Part shown: in pieces, positions 26,356 through 34,768 of the stretch
Numbering within the stretch: position 1 is the stretch's first letter
Layout: every line of letters begins with the position of its first letter
From: Pseudonocardia sp. TRM90224
GTDB taxonomy: Bacteria > Actinomycetota > Actinomycetes > Mycobacteriales > Pseudonocardiaceae
DNA length: 64,000 bases
Direction of reading: 5' to 3'
Assembly: GCF_021245725.1 (NCBI RefSeq)
Contig: NZ_JAJGSX010000010.1
Coordinates: 186,001 to 250,000 of the forward strand
Notes under the pieces: generated by a model
What the model was told of the DNA's origin: nothing
Seen by the model: the letters and a program-made list of their open reading frames with translations, nothing else
Database searches by the model: none
Program-made: the position numbers and the translations under genes

Positions 26356-27911
26356 GCGCACCGTCACGCAGCTCGAAGGCCGGTGCCGGGTGGGGATGTC
26401 GGGAGCTGGGCGAGTTCGCCGAGCTGGCGCCGATGGGCAACCCGTTCTCGTGGTTGCGGCCCGGCCCGCTGATCTCCTCCCGCAACGACCTGCTCGCCAA
26501 GTGGTTCGGCGACCCGACGAACGACATGCGCCGCGAGTGGCTGCGCCGCCTCGACGCCTACGCGCAGGAGGCGGGGCAGCAGCCGCCGGCTCGCGACCGG
26601 CTCGTCACACGCTTCGCCGACCGCGACCGGATCTCCGTCGCGGTGCTGGGCGACCCGGGTGAGGGTGACGCGTCGCAGTACGTCGTGGTGCCGGTGCTGC
26701 AGCGGGTGGCGGCCGACGCCGACTTCGGGGTCGTCTGCAGCGACGTGATCTACCCGGCGGGTGGAGTGCGCACCTACGAGGGCGGCTTCTACCGGCCGTA
26801 CGCCGACGTGCCGTTCCCGCTCTACGCGCTGCCCGGCAACCACGACTGGTACGACGGGCTCACCGGCTTCATGACGGCCTTCTGCGACGCGCCGCCCGAC
26901 GCGGGGGCGCCCTCGTTCGAGGGGTCCGGGCCGGTGTGGAAGCGACTGCTGCGCAAGCTGCTCTGGCGCAGCCCGCCGGCGGCGACCGCGGAGGACGTCG
27001 CCGACATGCGCTGGTACCGCGACGCCGAGTCGCAGCAGGCCGGTCAACCGGGGCCGTACTGCGCGATCGACGCCGGGCCGGTGCGGCTGGTGCTGATCGA
27101 CACCGGCATGGTCGGCGGCATCGACGCGGAGCAGGCGGAGTGGCTGCGTGCGGTGTCGGAGGGCGGGCGCCCGACGATCCTGCTGACCGGCCGCCCCATC
27201 TACACCTACGCGCGCCTGCAGCAGAGCCCGATCGAGGGCGGCGGCGACGTCAACGAGATCGTCACCGATCCCGCGTACAACTACATCGCCGTGATCGGCG
27301 GCGACGACCACAACTACCAGCGCTACCCCGTGCGGCTGCGTGACGGGCGGACCGTCCAGTACATCGTCGCGGGCGGCTCCGGCGCCTACCTCGCCGCGAC
27401 CCACCAGATCCCGAACGTCGACCGGCTCGCGCCCGCCGTCTTCGAGGAGGGCTTCCGCTGCTACCCGCTGCGCGGCGACTCGCTGGCGCACTTCAGCCGG
27501 CGCTACGACAAGGTGCTGCGGTTCGGCAGCGGCCGGCTGGCGATCTCACCGGACGACGCGACGACGCTGATGGCGAGCCGGATCGGGATCGTCCCGCCCC
27601 GACCGGGATCCGCGGTGGTGTCGCGGCGCGCGATCCGGGCGGCGGACAAGGTGTTCCCGCTGCCGGCGAAGGGCACCGACGCCGCCCACAACTTCATGTC
27701 GCTGCTCTTCGACACCGACGGGGTGCCGCAGTTCAAGAGCTTCCTGCGGCTCGACGCGACCGCGGACGAGGTGGTGATCTCCTGCTGGGCCGCCACCGGC
27801 TGCCGCGAGCACGAGCAGGAGCCGGTGATGGAGGACCGGGTGCGTGCCACCCGCCAACCCGACGGCCGCTGGACCTGGGCGAGCGAGACGCCGGGCCGGC
27901 CCGTCCCTTAG
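26352..27911 (+). CDS. Calcineurin-like metallophosphoesterase with long C-terminal extension
   Basis: 519 residues. Metal-site motifs: SVAVLGDPGEGDASQY, VVCSDVIYPAGG (GD of the usual motif replaced by SD), LPGNHDWYDG, and IGGDDHNYQRY in place of GHxH. The fold is therefore recognisable, but two metal-ligand motifs deviate from the canonical ones. The last 170 residues form an extra domain without a recognised family. GTG 26352 overlaps the dehalogenase stop; ATG 26433 is an alternative. The substrate is unknown. Confidence 0.8.
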   Translation: MSAPSRSSKAGAGWGCRELGEFAELAPMGNPFSWLRPGPLISSRNDLLAKWFGDPTNDMRREWLRRLDAYAQEAGQQPPARDRLVTRFADRDRISVAVLGDPGEGDASQYVVVPVLQRVAADADFGVVCSDVIYPAGGVRTYEGGFYRPYADVPFPLYALPGNHDWYDGLTGFMTAFCDAPPDAGAPSFEGSGPVWKRLLRKLLWRSPPAATAEDVADMRWYRDAESQQAGQPGPYCAIDAGPVRLVLIDTGMVGGIDAEQAEWLRAVSEGGRPTILLTGRPIYTYARLQQSPIEGGGDVNEIVTDPAYNYIAVIGGDDHNYQRYPVRLRDGRTVQYIVAGGSGAYLAATHQIPNVDRLAPAVFEEGFRCYPLRGDSLAHFSRRYDKVLRFGSGRLAISPDDATTLMASRIGIVPPRPGSAVVSRRAIRAADKVFPLPAKGTDAAHNFMSLLFDTDGVPQFKSFLRLDATADEVVISCWAATGCREHEQEPVMEDRVRATRQPDGRWTWASETPGRPVP

Positions 27912-27942
27912 AAACCGGCTTTCCGGCGGTGGGTCGGCTCGT

Positions 27943-27948
27943 TAGCGT
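27943..27948 (+). promoter_or_regulatory. -10 element of the methyltransferase gene at 27956
   Basis: TAGCGT, 7 bases before GTG 27956. Confidence 0.55.
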
Positions 27949-27955
27949 CGCTCCC

Positions 27956-28774
27956 GTGGCCGACTACTTCGCCGTCAACCGGGACAACTGGGACGAGCGC
28001 GCGCCCGCCCACGCCGCCTCGCCCGGCTACTCCGTGCGCGAGCTGATCGCCGACCCCGAGCGGCTCAGCGGCGTCGTCCGGTTCGACGTCCCGCGCCTCG
28101 GCGACATCGCCGGCCTGCGTGGCGTGCACCTGCAATGCCACATCGGCACCGACACGATCTCCCTCGCGCGCCTCGGTGCACGCATGACCGGGCTCGACTT
28201 CTCCTCTGCAGCGGTTGCCGAGGGCAAGCGGATCGCGGCGGCGGCCGGCGCCGACGTGGAGTTCGTGGAGTCCGACCTCTACGGCGCGCCGGACGTGCTC
28301 CCGGTCGGTGCGTTCGACCTCGTCTTCACCGGCATCGGCGCGCTCTGCTGGCTGCCGGACATCCGCCGGTGGGCCGGTGTCGTCGCGACGTTGCTGAAGC
28401 CGGGCGGGCGGCTGTTCCTCCGCGAGGGGCACCCGATGCTCTGGGCGATCGACGACGAAGCCGACGCACTGCTCGTCGGCTACCCGTACTTCGAGACGCC
28501 CGAACCGGCGACGTTCGAGGACGAGAGCAGCTACGTCCCCACCGCCGCCCCGTTCGTGCACACGACGAGCCACTCCTGGAACCACGGGCTCGGCGAGATC
28601 GTCACGGCGCTGCTCGAAGCGGGCATGACGATCACGCAGCTCGTCGAGCACGACACCGTCCCGTGGGACGCGCTGCCGGGGAAGATGGTCGAGGGCGCCG
28701 ACGGCGAGTACCGCCTGCGCGAGCACCCCGAACGCCTCCCGCTCACCTACACGCTGCAAGCGACCAAGGCGTAG
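27956..28774 (+). CDS. SAM-dependent methyltransferase
   Basis: 272 residues. The Rossmann-type SAM site begins VHLQCHIGTDTISLARLGA near residue 60 with GLDFSSAAV after it, followed by FDLVFTGIGALCWLPDI and LKPGGRLFLREGHP. This pattern belongs to a common actinobacterial family of small-molecule methyltransferases; the substrate is unknown. The first residues ADYFAVNRDNWDERA are typical of the family start, and TAGCGT lies 7 bases upstream of the GTG. Confidence 0.85.
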   Translation: MADYFAVNRDNWDERAPAHAASPGYSVRELIADPERLSGVVRFDVPRLGDIAGLRGVHLQCHIGTDTISLARLGARMTGLDFSSAAVAEGKRIAAAAGADVEFVESDLYGAPDVLPVGAFDLVFTGIGALCWLPDIRRWAGVVATLLKPGGRLFLREGHPMLWAIDDEADALLVGYPYFETPEPATFEDESSYVPTAAPFVHTTSHSWNHGLGEIVTALLEAGMTITQLVEHDTVPWDALPGKMVEGADGEYRLREHPERLPLTYTLQATKA

Positions 28775-28805
28775 CCGCGCAGGCCCTGCAGCCGCCCCGA
28801 ACTTT

Positions 28806-28864
28806 CCCCACCGTTTCGGGTGGATGCGCGCCGAAACAGCGCGCATGTGCCCAAAACGGTGGGG
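28806..28864. terminator. Family A hairpin, copy 4
   Basis: CCCCACCGTTTCGGG (28806-28820) pairs with CCCAAAACGGTGGGG (28850-28864) with one mismatch; the inner GCGCGC stem is present. It lies between the convergent methyltransferase and RraA-like genes. Confidence 0.75.
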
Positions 28865-28873
28865 AGATCCGGG

Positions 28874-29536
28874 CTAGACGTGCCCGAACCGGTCGAGGAC
28901 GTCGGCGAGCGAGCTGCCCTCCCGCAGCGCCGCGCGGATGCGCACCTCGGTGGCGGTCAGCTCCTCCGCCCGCTCCAGCACCGGCAGCACGTGCTCGGCC
29001 GGCACGACCAGCACGCCGTCGTGGTCGGCGAGCACGAAGTCGCCCGGCCGCACCTGCACCGTCGGGGTGGTGGCGCCCGGCATCGGGACGGGCTCCTGCC
29101 AGCCGGTGACCCGCCAGCGTCCGATCGACTGGATCGGGGTCCGGTACCGCGCGAACACGGGGAAGCCGTGCTCGTCCAGCCATCGGACGTCCCGGACGCC
29201 GGCGTCGACGAGCGCGCCGACGCTGCCCCGCTCCGCCATCCCCAGCGCGATCAGCTCGCCGAAGTAGCAGACGCCCTCGCCGCCGCCGGACCAGACGCTG
29301 ACCTCGTCCGGCCCGATCCCGCCGCACGCCTGCATCTTCGTGGGGTCGCCGCCGCCCTCGTAAGCGGCGTTCCCGCCGGCGATCGTGTACGCCCACCCGG
29401 CGAGTCGCTCGCCGGAGAACGGCCGCAGGTCGGGGTGCAGGCCCTGGTGCGGGAGGCCGCGCTCGTCGAGCACGTCGGCGACGTTCGACGTGTCGACGGC
29501 GAGGAACCGCTCGCGAACCGCACTTCGATCGATCAT
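28874..29536 (-). CDS. RraA/HMG-aldolase family protein
   Basis: 220 residues. The family core GELIALGMAERGSVGALVDAGVRD followed by FPVFAR carries the conserved Arg-Asp pair of class II 4-hydroxy-4-methyl-2-oxoglutarate/oxaloacetate lyases and RraA-like proteins, and RPGDFVLADHDGVLVVP gives the metal-site Asp-rich segment. Aldolase or decarboxylase activity is more likely than RNase E inhibition. A TAGGCT -10 is 7 bases before ATG 29536. Confidence 0.85.
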   Translation of the reverse strand: MIDRSAVRERFLAVDTSNVADVLDERGLPHQGLHPDLRPFSGERLAGWAYTIAGGNAAYEGGGDPTKMQACGGIGPDEVSVWSGGGEGVCYFGELIALGMAERGSVGALVDAGVRDVRWLDEHGFPVFARYRTPIQSIGRWRVTGWQEPVPMPGATTPTVQVRPGDFVLADHDGVLVVPAEHVLPVLERAEELTATEVRIRAALREGSSLADVLDRFGHV

Positions 29537-29543
29537 CCTGCCG

Positions 29544-29549
29544 AGCCTA
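29544..29549 (-). promoter_or_regulatory. -10 element of the RraA-like gene
   Basis: TAGGCT on the minus strand, 7 bases before ATG 29536. Confidence 0.5.
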
Positions 29550-29563
29550 CGGCTCCCCGATGG

Positions 29564-30970
29564 TCAGGCAGCCGCGACCGGAGCCCGGCGGCGCAGCCCC
29601 GTCGCCATGACGACCGCCCCGATCACGACGGCGCCCAGCGGTACGAGCAGCCCGATCCGGAACGCCTCGACCTGCGCGAGGTGCGTCGTGTCCCTCGTCG
29701 CCGCAACGACGACGGCCGTCACGATCGCCAGGCCGAGCGCGGAGCCGAACTGGAACGACGTGGTCAGCAGCCCGCTGGCCAGCCCCTGCTCCTCCTCGGC
29801 CACTCCCTCGGTCGCCGCGATCGTCAACGGCCCGTACGCGAGCGCGAAGCCGGTGCCGAGCACGATCATCGTCGGCAGCATCGCGAGGTAGCCCCAGTCC
29901 ATGCCCAGCGGGAGGATCAGCAGGTAGGCGACGGCAGCCAGCACCAGCCCGGCGACGGCGACCACGCGGTTGCCGAACCGGTTGACCAGCATCGGCGTGA
30001 GCGTCGGGGCGAGCACCGCGTCGAGCCCGGCGAGCAGCAGCGCCAGCCCGGTCGCGATCGGTGTCCAGCCGCGCACCTCCTGCAGGTAGAGCACGACGAT
30101 GAACTGGAACCCGATGAACGCCCCGACCAGCAGCATCGCCGCGATGTTCGCCCTGACGAGCGCCCCCGACCGCAGGATCCCGAGCCGGACCAGCGGCGAC
30201 GACGAGCGCCGCTCGATCACGACGAACGCCCAGAGCACCGCCACCCCGGCCGCCAGCGTCACGACCGTGACGAGCACGGGGACCGTCGGCGCGTGCACGA
30301 TGCCGAGCACCAGCAGCGTCGTCGCGACGGTCAGCGCTGCGGCGCCGGGCAGGTCGAACGCACCCCGCACGCGCTCGACGCGCGGCTCGTGCGGGATCAG
30401 CCGCACCGCCGCGACCAGGATCGCCGCCGCGAGCAGCACGGGTGCGAAGAAGACCCAGCGCCAGCCGAACGACGTCAGCAGCCCGCCGATGACGAGCCCG
30501 AGCGTGAACCCGCCCGCCGCGGTGCCGGCGTAGATGAGCACGGCCCGGTTGCGGGCCCGGCCCTCCTCGAACATCGTGGTGATGATCGAGAGGCCGGCCG
30601 GGGTCATGAACCCGGCCGCGACGCCCGTCGCGAACCGCGCGACCACCAGCATCCAGCCGTTCAACGCGAGCCCGCCGAGCCCGGAGAACGCGATGAACAC
30701 CACCAGCCAGAGCAGGAACATCCGCCGCCTGCCGAGCAGGTCGGCCGCGCGCCCGCCGAGCAGGACGAACCCGCCGTAGCCGAGGACGTACGCGCTGACC
30801 ACCCACTGCAGATCGCTGGTCGACAGCCCCAGTTCGGCGCGGATCGGCGGCAGCGCGACGCCCATCATCGAGACGTCGATCCCCTCCAGGAAGATCGACC
30901 CGCACAGCACGAGCAGCACACCGAGTGCGCGGCCGCTGAGCCGTTCGGACTTGTCGAGCGTTGTGGACAC
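29564..30970 (-). CDS. MFS multidrug exporter (EmrB/QacA-like), divergent from HxlR regulator
   Basis: 468 residues, about 14 transmembrane segments, with LQWVVSAYVLGYGGFVLLGGRAADLLGRRRMF (motif D1/A) and TPAGLSIITTMFEEGRARNRA. It should export drugs or metabolites using the proton gradient. GTG 30970 follows a GGAGAA ribosome binding site. It is divergent from an HxlR-type regulator with an inverted repeat between them, the classic arrangement of an inducible efflux pump and its repressor. Confidence 0.87.
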   Translation of the reverse strand: MSTTLDKSERLSGRALGVLLVLCGSIFLEGIDVSMMGVALPPIRAELGLSTSDLQWVVSAYVLGYGGFVLLGGRAADLLGRRRMFLLWLVVFIAFSGLGGLALNGWMLVVARFATGVAAGFMTPAGLSIITTMFEEGRARNRAVLIYAGTAAGGFTLGLVIGGLLTSFGWRWVFFAPVLLAAAILVAAVRLIPHEPRVERVRGAFDLPGAAALTVATTLLVLGIVHAPTVPVLVTVVTLAAGVAVLWAFVVIERRSSSPLVRLGILRSGALVRANIAAMLLVGAFIGFQFIVVLYLQEVRGWTPIATGLALLLAGLDAVLAPTLTPMLVNRFGNRVVAVAGLVLAAVAYLLILPLGMDWGYLAMLPTMIVLGTGFALAYGPLTIAATEGVAEEEQGLASGLLTTSFQFGSALGLAIVTAVVVAATRDTTHLAQVEAFRIGLLVPLGAVVIGAVVMATGLRRRAPVAAA

Positions 30971-30984
30971 CAGTTCTCCTAAGT

Positions 30985-31013
30985 GGGGTCAGTTCCTTCT
31001 TGTAACTGGCCCC
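30985..31013. promoter_or_regulatory. Candidate HxlR operator between MFS and hxlR genes
   Basis: GGGGTCAGTT (30985-30994) and AACTGGCCCC (31004-31013) form an inverted repeat matching at 9 of 10 positions around a 9-base spacer, centred in the 66-bp divergent intergenic region. Confidence 0.6.
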
Positions 31014-31036
31014 ATCGTCAGGCACCATCAACATCC

Positions 31037-31486
31037 GTGGAAGAAGGCACTTCGCAGGAACCGACGCACCTGTGCGGAACCGAGGACGAGTACAGCGACG
31101 CCTACCAGTGGGACGTCCGCGAGGACTGCGAGGTCCGCCAGATCCTCGACCGGGTGGCGGACAAGTGGTCGTTGCTGGTCATCGCGCTGCTGGACTGCCG
31201 CACGCTGCGGTTCACCGAGCTGCGCCGCCGGATCGACGGCGTGAGCCAGCGGATGCTCACCGTCACCCTGCGCCAGCTCGAACGCGACGGGCTCGTGCAC
31301 CGCACCGTCTACCCGGTGGTGCCGCCGCGCGTCGAGTACGGGCTCACGCCGCTCGGCTCGACCCTGCACGAGACGATCCAGGCGCTCGTCACCTGGACCG
31401 AGCAGCACCAGCACGAGATCGCCGACGCCCGCGCGGCCTACGACGCGAGAGCCGCTGGCGAGGAGCAGGTCGCCGCCGCCAGATAG
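31037..31486 (+). CDS. HxlR-family winged-helix regulator
   Basis: 149 residues. CEVRQILDRVADKWSLLVIALL followed by RFTELRRRIDGVSQRMLTVTLRQLERDGLVHRTVYP is the HxlR/DUF24 domain, with two Cys (residues 14 and 32) ahead of the helix-turn-helix that could sense thiol-reactive compounds. GTG 31037 gives the normal length. It likely controls the divergent MFS exporter through the palindrome at 30985-31013. Its stop TAG is part of the upp -10 hexamer. Confidence 0.87.
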   Translation: MEEGTSQEPTHLCGTEDEYSDAYQWDVREDCEVRQILDRVADKWSLLVIALLDCRTLRFTELRRRIDGVSQRMLTVTLRQLERDGLVHRTVYPVVPPRVEYGLTPLGSTLHETIQALVTWTEQHQHEIADARAAYDARAAGEEQVAAAR

Positions 31487-31489
31487 CCT
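31484..31489 (+). promoter_or_regulatory. -10 element of leaderless upp, sharing the hxlR stop codon
   Basis: TAGCCT, 7 bases before ATG 31497. The first three bases are the stop codon of the HxlR gene. Confidence 0.6.
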
Positions 31490-31496
31490 CTCGACC

Positions 31497-32120
31497 ATGG
31501 ACGTGCGTGTCGTCGACCACCCCCTGGCCAAGGCCCGACTCTCCACGATGCGCGACGCGCGCACGGACAACGCGGCCTTCCGGGCCGCGCTGCGCGACCT
31601 GACGCTGATGCTGATCTACGAGGCCACCAGCGACGCGGCCGTCGCGACCGCGCCGCTGATGACCCCGGTCGCCCGGACCACCGGCTACCGGCTGGCCAAC
31701 CCGCCGCTGCTCGTGCCCGTGCTGCGGGCGGGCCTCGGGATGGTCGACGCGGCGCAGGCGCTGATGCCGGAGGCCCAGATGGGCTTCGTCGGGCTCGCGC
31801 GCGACGAGGAGACCCACAAGCCGACCCCGTACATGGAGTCGCTGCCCGAATCGCTCGAGGGCCGCCCGGTGTTCGTGCTCGACCCGATGCTCGCGACGGG
31901 CGGCTCGATGGCGCACACCATCCGGCTGCTCACCGAGCGCGGCGCCACCGACGTCACGTCGATCTGCGTGCTCGCGGCCCCGGAGGGCATCGAGCACCTG
32001 CGCGGCAGCGGCCTGCCCGTCCGCGTGGTCACGGCGAGCATCGACGAGCGGCTCAACGACTCCGCGTTCATCGTCCCCGGCCTCGGCGACGCGGGTGACC
32101 GGCAGTTCGGCGCGGTGTGA
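31497..32120 (+). CDS. upp: Uracil phosphoribosyltransferase
   Basis: 207 residues, full length. It makes UMP from uracil and PRPP. LVPVLRAGLGMVDAAQALMP, FVLDPMLATGGSMAHTI (PRPP loop) and IVPGLGDAGDRQFGAV (the conserved uracil-binding C-terminus) are all present. It recovers the uracil released by the pyrimidine nucleoside phosphorylase. ATG 31497 lies 7 bases after the TAGCCT -10. A long near-perfect hairpin follows the stop. Confidence 0.95.
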   Translation: MDVRVVDHPLAKARLSTMRDARTDNAAFRAALRDLTLMLIYEATSDAAVATAPLMTPVARTTGYRLANPPLLVPVLRAGLGMVDAAQALMPEAQMGFVGLARDEETHKPTPYMESLPESLEGRPVFVLDPMLATGGSMAHTIRLLTERGATDVTSICVLAAPEGIEHLRGSGLPVRVVTASIDERLNDSAFIVPGLGDAGDRQFGAV

Positions 32121-32123
32121 GCC

Positions 32124-32173
32124 GACTTGCGGGTGCTGATGGCTGTCGCGACAGCCGTCAGCACCCGCAAGTC
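32124..32173. terminator. Family B hairpin, copy 3 (near-perfect 50-base palindrome)
   Basis: ACTTGCGGGTGCTGA (32125-32139) pairs with TCAGCACCCGCAAGT (32158-32172), and GGCTGTC/GACAGCC closes the inner stem; only one pair mismatches. It lies between the convergent upp and amidase genes, so it can terminate both. Confidence 0.8.
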
Positions 32174-32197
32174 AGCACTGTGCGCACCCGTCGGGGC

Positions 32198-33616
32198 TCA
32201 GCTCGCGACGGTCCGCTCGACCGGCTCGTCCTGGATCCGCCGCCACGGCCGCGCCTGCTCCAGGGCGTAGCCGATCTCGATGAGCGTGCGCTCCTGGCCG
32301 TGCGCCGCGCTGAAGTGGACGCCGATCGGCAGGCCTTCGCGTGAACGGCCGGTCGGCAGCGAGATGCCGGGCCCGCCCGCGACGTTGTTGAGCGGCGTGA
32401 ACGCGACGTAGTTCAACAGCCGCGGCAGCAGCTCGGAGAACGGCACCGTCGGGCTCAGGTGCCCCAACCTCGGCGTGACGTGCGCGAGCACCGGCGAGAG
32501 CACCAGATCGTGCTGGTCGAACAGCCGGGCGTAGGTCTGGCGCACCTTGCCGAGCCGGTGCACGATGCCGGGCGTGCGCAGGATCGCGTGCCGGTACCGG
32601 TCGCGCAGGCCCTTGCTGAGCCCGTCCATCCGCGCCGGGTCGAAGCCGCGGTCCAGCACGAACTTCCCGCCGGCCGCGACGAGGAACGCGAGCATCCCCC
32701 AGTAGTCGACGAAGTCCTCGACGAACGACGTGTCGATCGGCACCGCGGCGGGTTCGATGTGGTGCCCGAGGCTCTCCAGCGTCGCCGCGACCTCCAGCAC
32801 CGTCGCCTTCGTCTGCTGGCAGGTCCGCACACCGGTCGGTGATTCGACGAGCAGCCCGATCCGCAGCGGCCGGTACGCGGGACCGCGGACCAGCCCGAGC
32901 GGGGGCAGCGTCGGGTTCAGCCAGTGCTGCTCGGCAGCGGCGAGGTACGCGGCGGTGTCGCGCACCGAGCGGGTCACCACGCCGTCGGTGACGAGGTTGA
33001 TCGGGAGCTTGCTGCCGTGCTCGCTGGGCACCACCCGCCCGCGGCTCGGCTTGAGCCCGACGAGCCCGCAGCACGCCGCCGGGATCCGGATCGAGCCGGC
33101 GCCGTCGTTCGCGTGTGCGATCGGCACCACCCCGGCCGCGACCAGCGCCGCCGCCCCACCGGACGACGCGCCCGTCGAGAACTCGGGGTCCCACGGGTTG
33201 CGGCTGGGCGTCCCGGTCTCGAACTCGGTGGAGGCGTTGAACCCGAACTCGGGCATGCGGCTCTTGCCGAGCACCCGCACGCCCGTGCTGAGGATCTGCT
33301 CGGCCACCGCGCCGCTGTGCGGTGCGGGCTTCGGCTGGAACGCGACCGACCCGACGGCCGTCGGCATGCCGAACACGTCGGTGTTGTCCTTGATGAACGT
33401 GGGCACGCCCCCGAGCGGCGCGTCCGACGGCCCCATCGGGCCGTTCTCGAACGCGGCGAACGCGATCGCGCCGAGCACGGGATCGACCCTGCGGGCCCGC
33501 TCGGCGGCGGCTCTGGCGACCTCGCCGGCGCTGACGCTGCGGCTGCGGATCAACGACGCGACCGCAACGGCGTCGTGGTCGCCGAGCGCGTCGTCGGTGA
33601 ACGCGTGAACCCTCAC
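32198..33616 (-). CDS. Amidase (amidase-signature family)
   Basis: 472 residues. The Ser-cisSer-Lys triad is visible: Lys in GGVPTFIKDNTDV, and Ser residues in STGASSGGAAALVAAGVVP and NDGAGSIRIPAACCGLVGLKPSRGR. It hydrolyses carboxamides; the physiological substrate is unknown. GTG 33616 is preceded by GAGGAG at a good distance, whereas the longer frame has no homology. It has no signal peptide, so it acts in the cytoplasm. The TetR gene upstream on the same strand may regulate it. Confidence 0.87.
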   Translation of the reverse strand: MRVHAFTDDALGDHDAVAVASLIRSRSVSAGEVARAAAERARRVDPVLGAIAFAAFENGPMGPSDAPLGGVPTFIKDNTDVFGMPTAVGSVAFQPKPAPHSGAVAEQILSTGVRVLGKSRMPEFGFNASTEFETGTPSRNPWDPEFSTGASSGGAAALVAAGVVPIAHANDGAGSIRIPAACCGLVGLKPSRGRVVPSEHGSKLPINLVTDGVVTRSVRDTAAYLAAAEQHWLNPTLPPLGLVRGPAYRPLRIGLLVESPTGVRTCQQTKATVLEVAATLESLGHHIEPAAVPIDTSFVEDFVDYWGMLAFLVAAGGKFVLDRGFDPARMDGLSKGLRDRYRHAILRTPGIVHRLGKVRQTYARLFDQHDLVLSPVLAHVTPRLGHLSPTVPFSELLPRLLNYVAFTPLNNVAGGPGISLPTGRSREGLPIGVHFSAAHGQERTLIEIGYALEQARPWRRIQDEPVERTVAS

Positions 33617-33641
33617 CTGGCTCCTCTCCCGACGGCCTGCT

Positions 33642-34235
33642 TCATGATGGTTGCGGCCGCCATCCGTCCAGCACGGCACGCAGCGCCGCCTCCAGCCGAC
33701 CGTCCGATCCCGGCGGCAGGAACCCGCGCAGCTGCAGCGACACCCAGCCGTGCACGGTCGTCCAGAGCGTGAGCGACGCCGTGGTGGCGTCGGTGTCGGC
33801 GCGCAGGAAGCGCTCGTCGACCGCCCGGTCGACGGCCTCCCGCAACGGCCCGAGCGCCGTCCCCGCCGCGGTGCGCGCCTCCGACGCGGCCGGCAGGCCG
33901 GTCCGGCCGGCGAACATCAGCGTGAACAGGTGCGGCTCGCTCACGGCGCTGTCCCGGTACGCGAGGCCCATCTGCACGACGTGGTCGACGGCGTCGACGC
34001 CGGGCGCCACCGCGGCCAGCCGCGTGCCGAGCCGGCGGAACGCGTCGTCGAACAACGCCGTGACCAGCCCGGACTTGCCGCCGAACAGCGCGTAGACGGC
34101 AGTGGTCGACGTCCCGCACGCCGCCGCGAGTGTCCGCATCGAGAGCTGCTCGACACCTTCTGTCGAGACGATGATGCCCGCGCGTTCCAGCAGGCGTCTG
34201 CGCAGCTTCTCGTCATGGAGCTTGGGACGAGCCAT
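33642..34235 (-). CDS. TetR-family regulator
   Basis: 197 residues. The N-terminal HTH is IIVSTEGVEQLSMRTLAAACGTSTTAVYALFGGKSGLVTALFD, followed by an all-helical ligand-binding domain of the TetR_C_33-like type. ATG 34235 was chosen over GTG 34244 because the latter lies inside the TAGTGT -10 hexamer. It is followed 25 bases later by the amidase gene, the likely target. Confidence 0.87.
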   Translation of the reverse strand: MARPKLHDEKLRRRLLERAGIIVSTEGVEQLSMRTLAAACGTSTTAVYALFGGKSGLVTALFDDAFRRLGTRLAAVAPGVDAVDHVVQMGLAYRDSAVSEPHLFTLMFAGRTGLPAASEARTAAGTALGPLREAVDRAVDERFLRADTDATTASLTLWTTVHGWVSLQLRGFLPPGSDGRLEAALRAVLDGWRPQPS

Positions 34236-34242
34236 GGGCGGC

Positions 34243-34248
34243 ACACTA
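34243..34248 (-). promoter_or_regulatory. -10 element of leaderless tetR gene, sharing the flavodoxin stop codon
   Basis: TAGTGT on the minus strand, 7 bases before ATG 34235. Its TAG (34248-34246) is the stop codon of the preceding flavodoxin-like gene. Confidence 0.6.
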
Positions 34249-34716
34249 AGCGGCGCCCTCGGCGCCGGTGACCGCGAGGGTCGCGCCGAGCTCGTAACAG
34301 GCCTCGCGAGCTGCGGCGTCGGGCGCTCCGATGATCGTCACCGGGGCGGCGGCGAGCCGCCAGCCCATGCCGCCCGCGATCGTCTCGACCGCCTTCACCG
34401 CACCCGCGGTGTCGAGGTTCCCGTGCACGTAGAAGCCGTACGGGAGGCCCGAGGTGTCATCGCCGCAGACGTAGAAGACGGTGTCGAAGAAGTGTTTGAC
34501 CGCGCCCGCCATGTAGCCGATGTTGGCCGGGGTGCCGATCACGACGGCGTCCGCTTCCAGCAGGTCGCTCGCCGTCGCCGCCAGCGCGGCCCTGCGCACC
34601 ACCTCGACGCCCTCGATCGCCGGGTCGCCGGCACCACGAACCACCGCGTCGAGCAAATCTGCCGTTGCGGGTGACGGTGTGTGGTGCACGATCAAGAGGC
34701 GGGCCACACCGATCAT
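34246..34716 (-). CDS. Flavodoxin-like NAD(P)H-dependent reductase
   Basis: 156 residues. The FMN phosphate loop LLIVHHTPSPATADLL is at the N-terminus, and ADAVVIGTPANIGYMAGAVKHFFDTVFYVC is the second flavin-binding loop of the WrbA/flavodoxin type. A redox role is likely, partner unknown. ATG 34716 or GTG 34707 could be the start. The stop TAG is reused in the -10 of the TetR gene. Confidence 0.75.
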   Translation of the reverse strand: MIGVARLLIVHHTPSPATADLLDAVVRGAGDPAIEGVEVVRRAALAATASDLLEADAVVIGTPANIGYMAGAVKHFFDTVFYVCGDDTSGLPYGFYVHGNLDTAGAVKAVETIAGGMGWRLAAAPVTIIGAPDAAAREACYELGATLAVTGAEGAA

Positions 34717-34768
34717 GCTGCCAGCCGCGACCGGCAGCACGGCCAGGCTCGCCGGGGAAGGGGGACCG

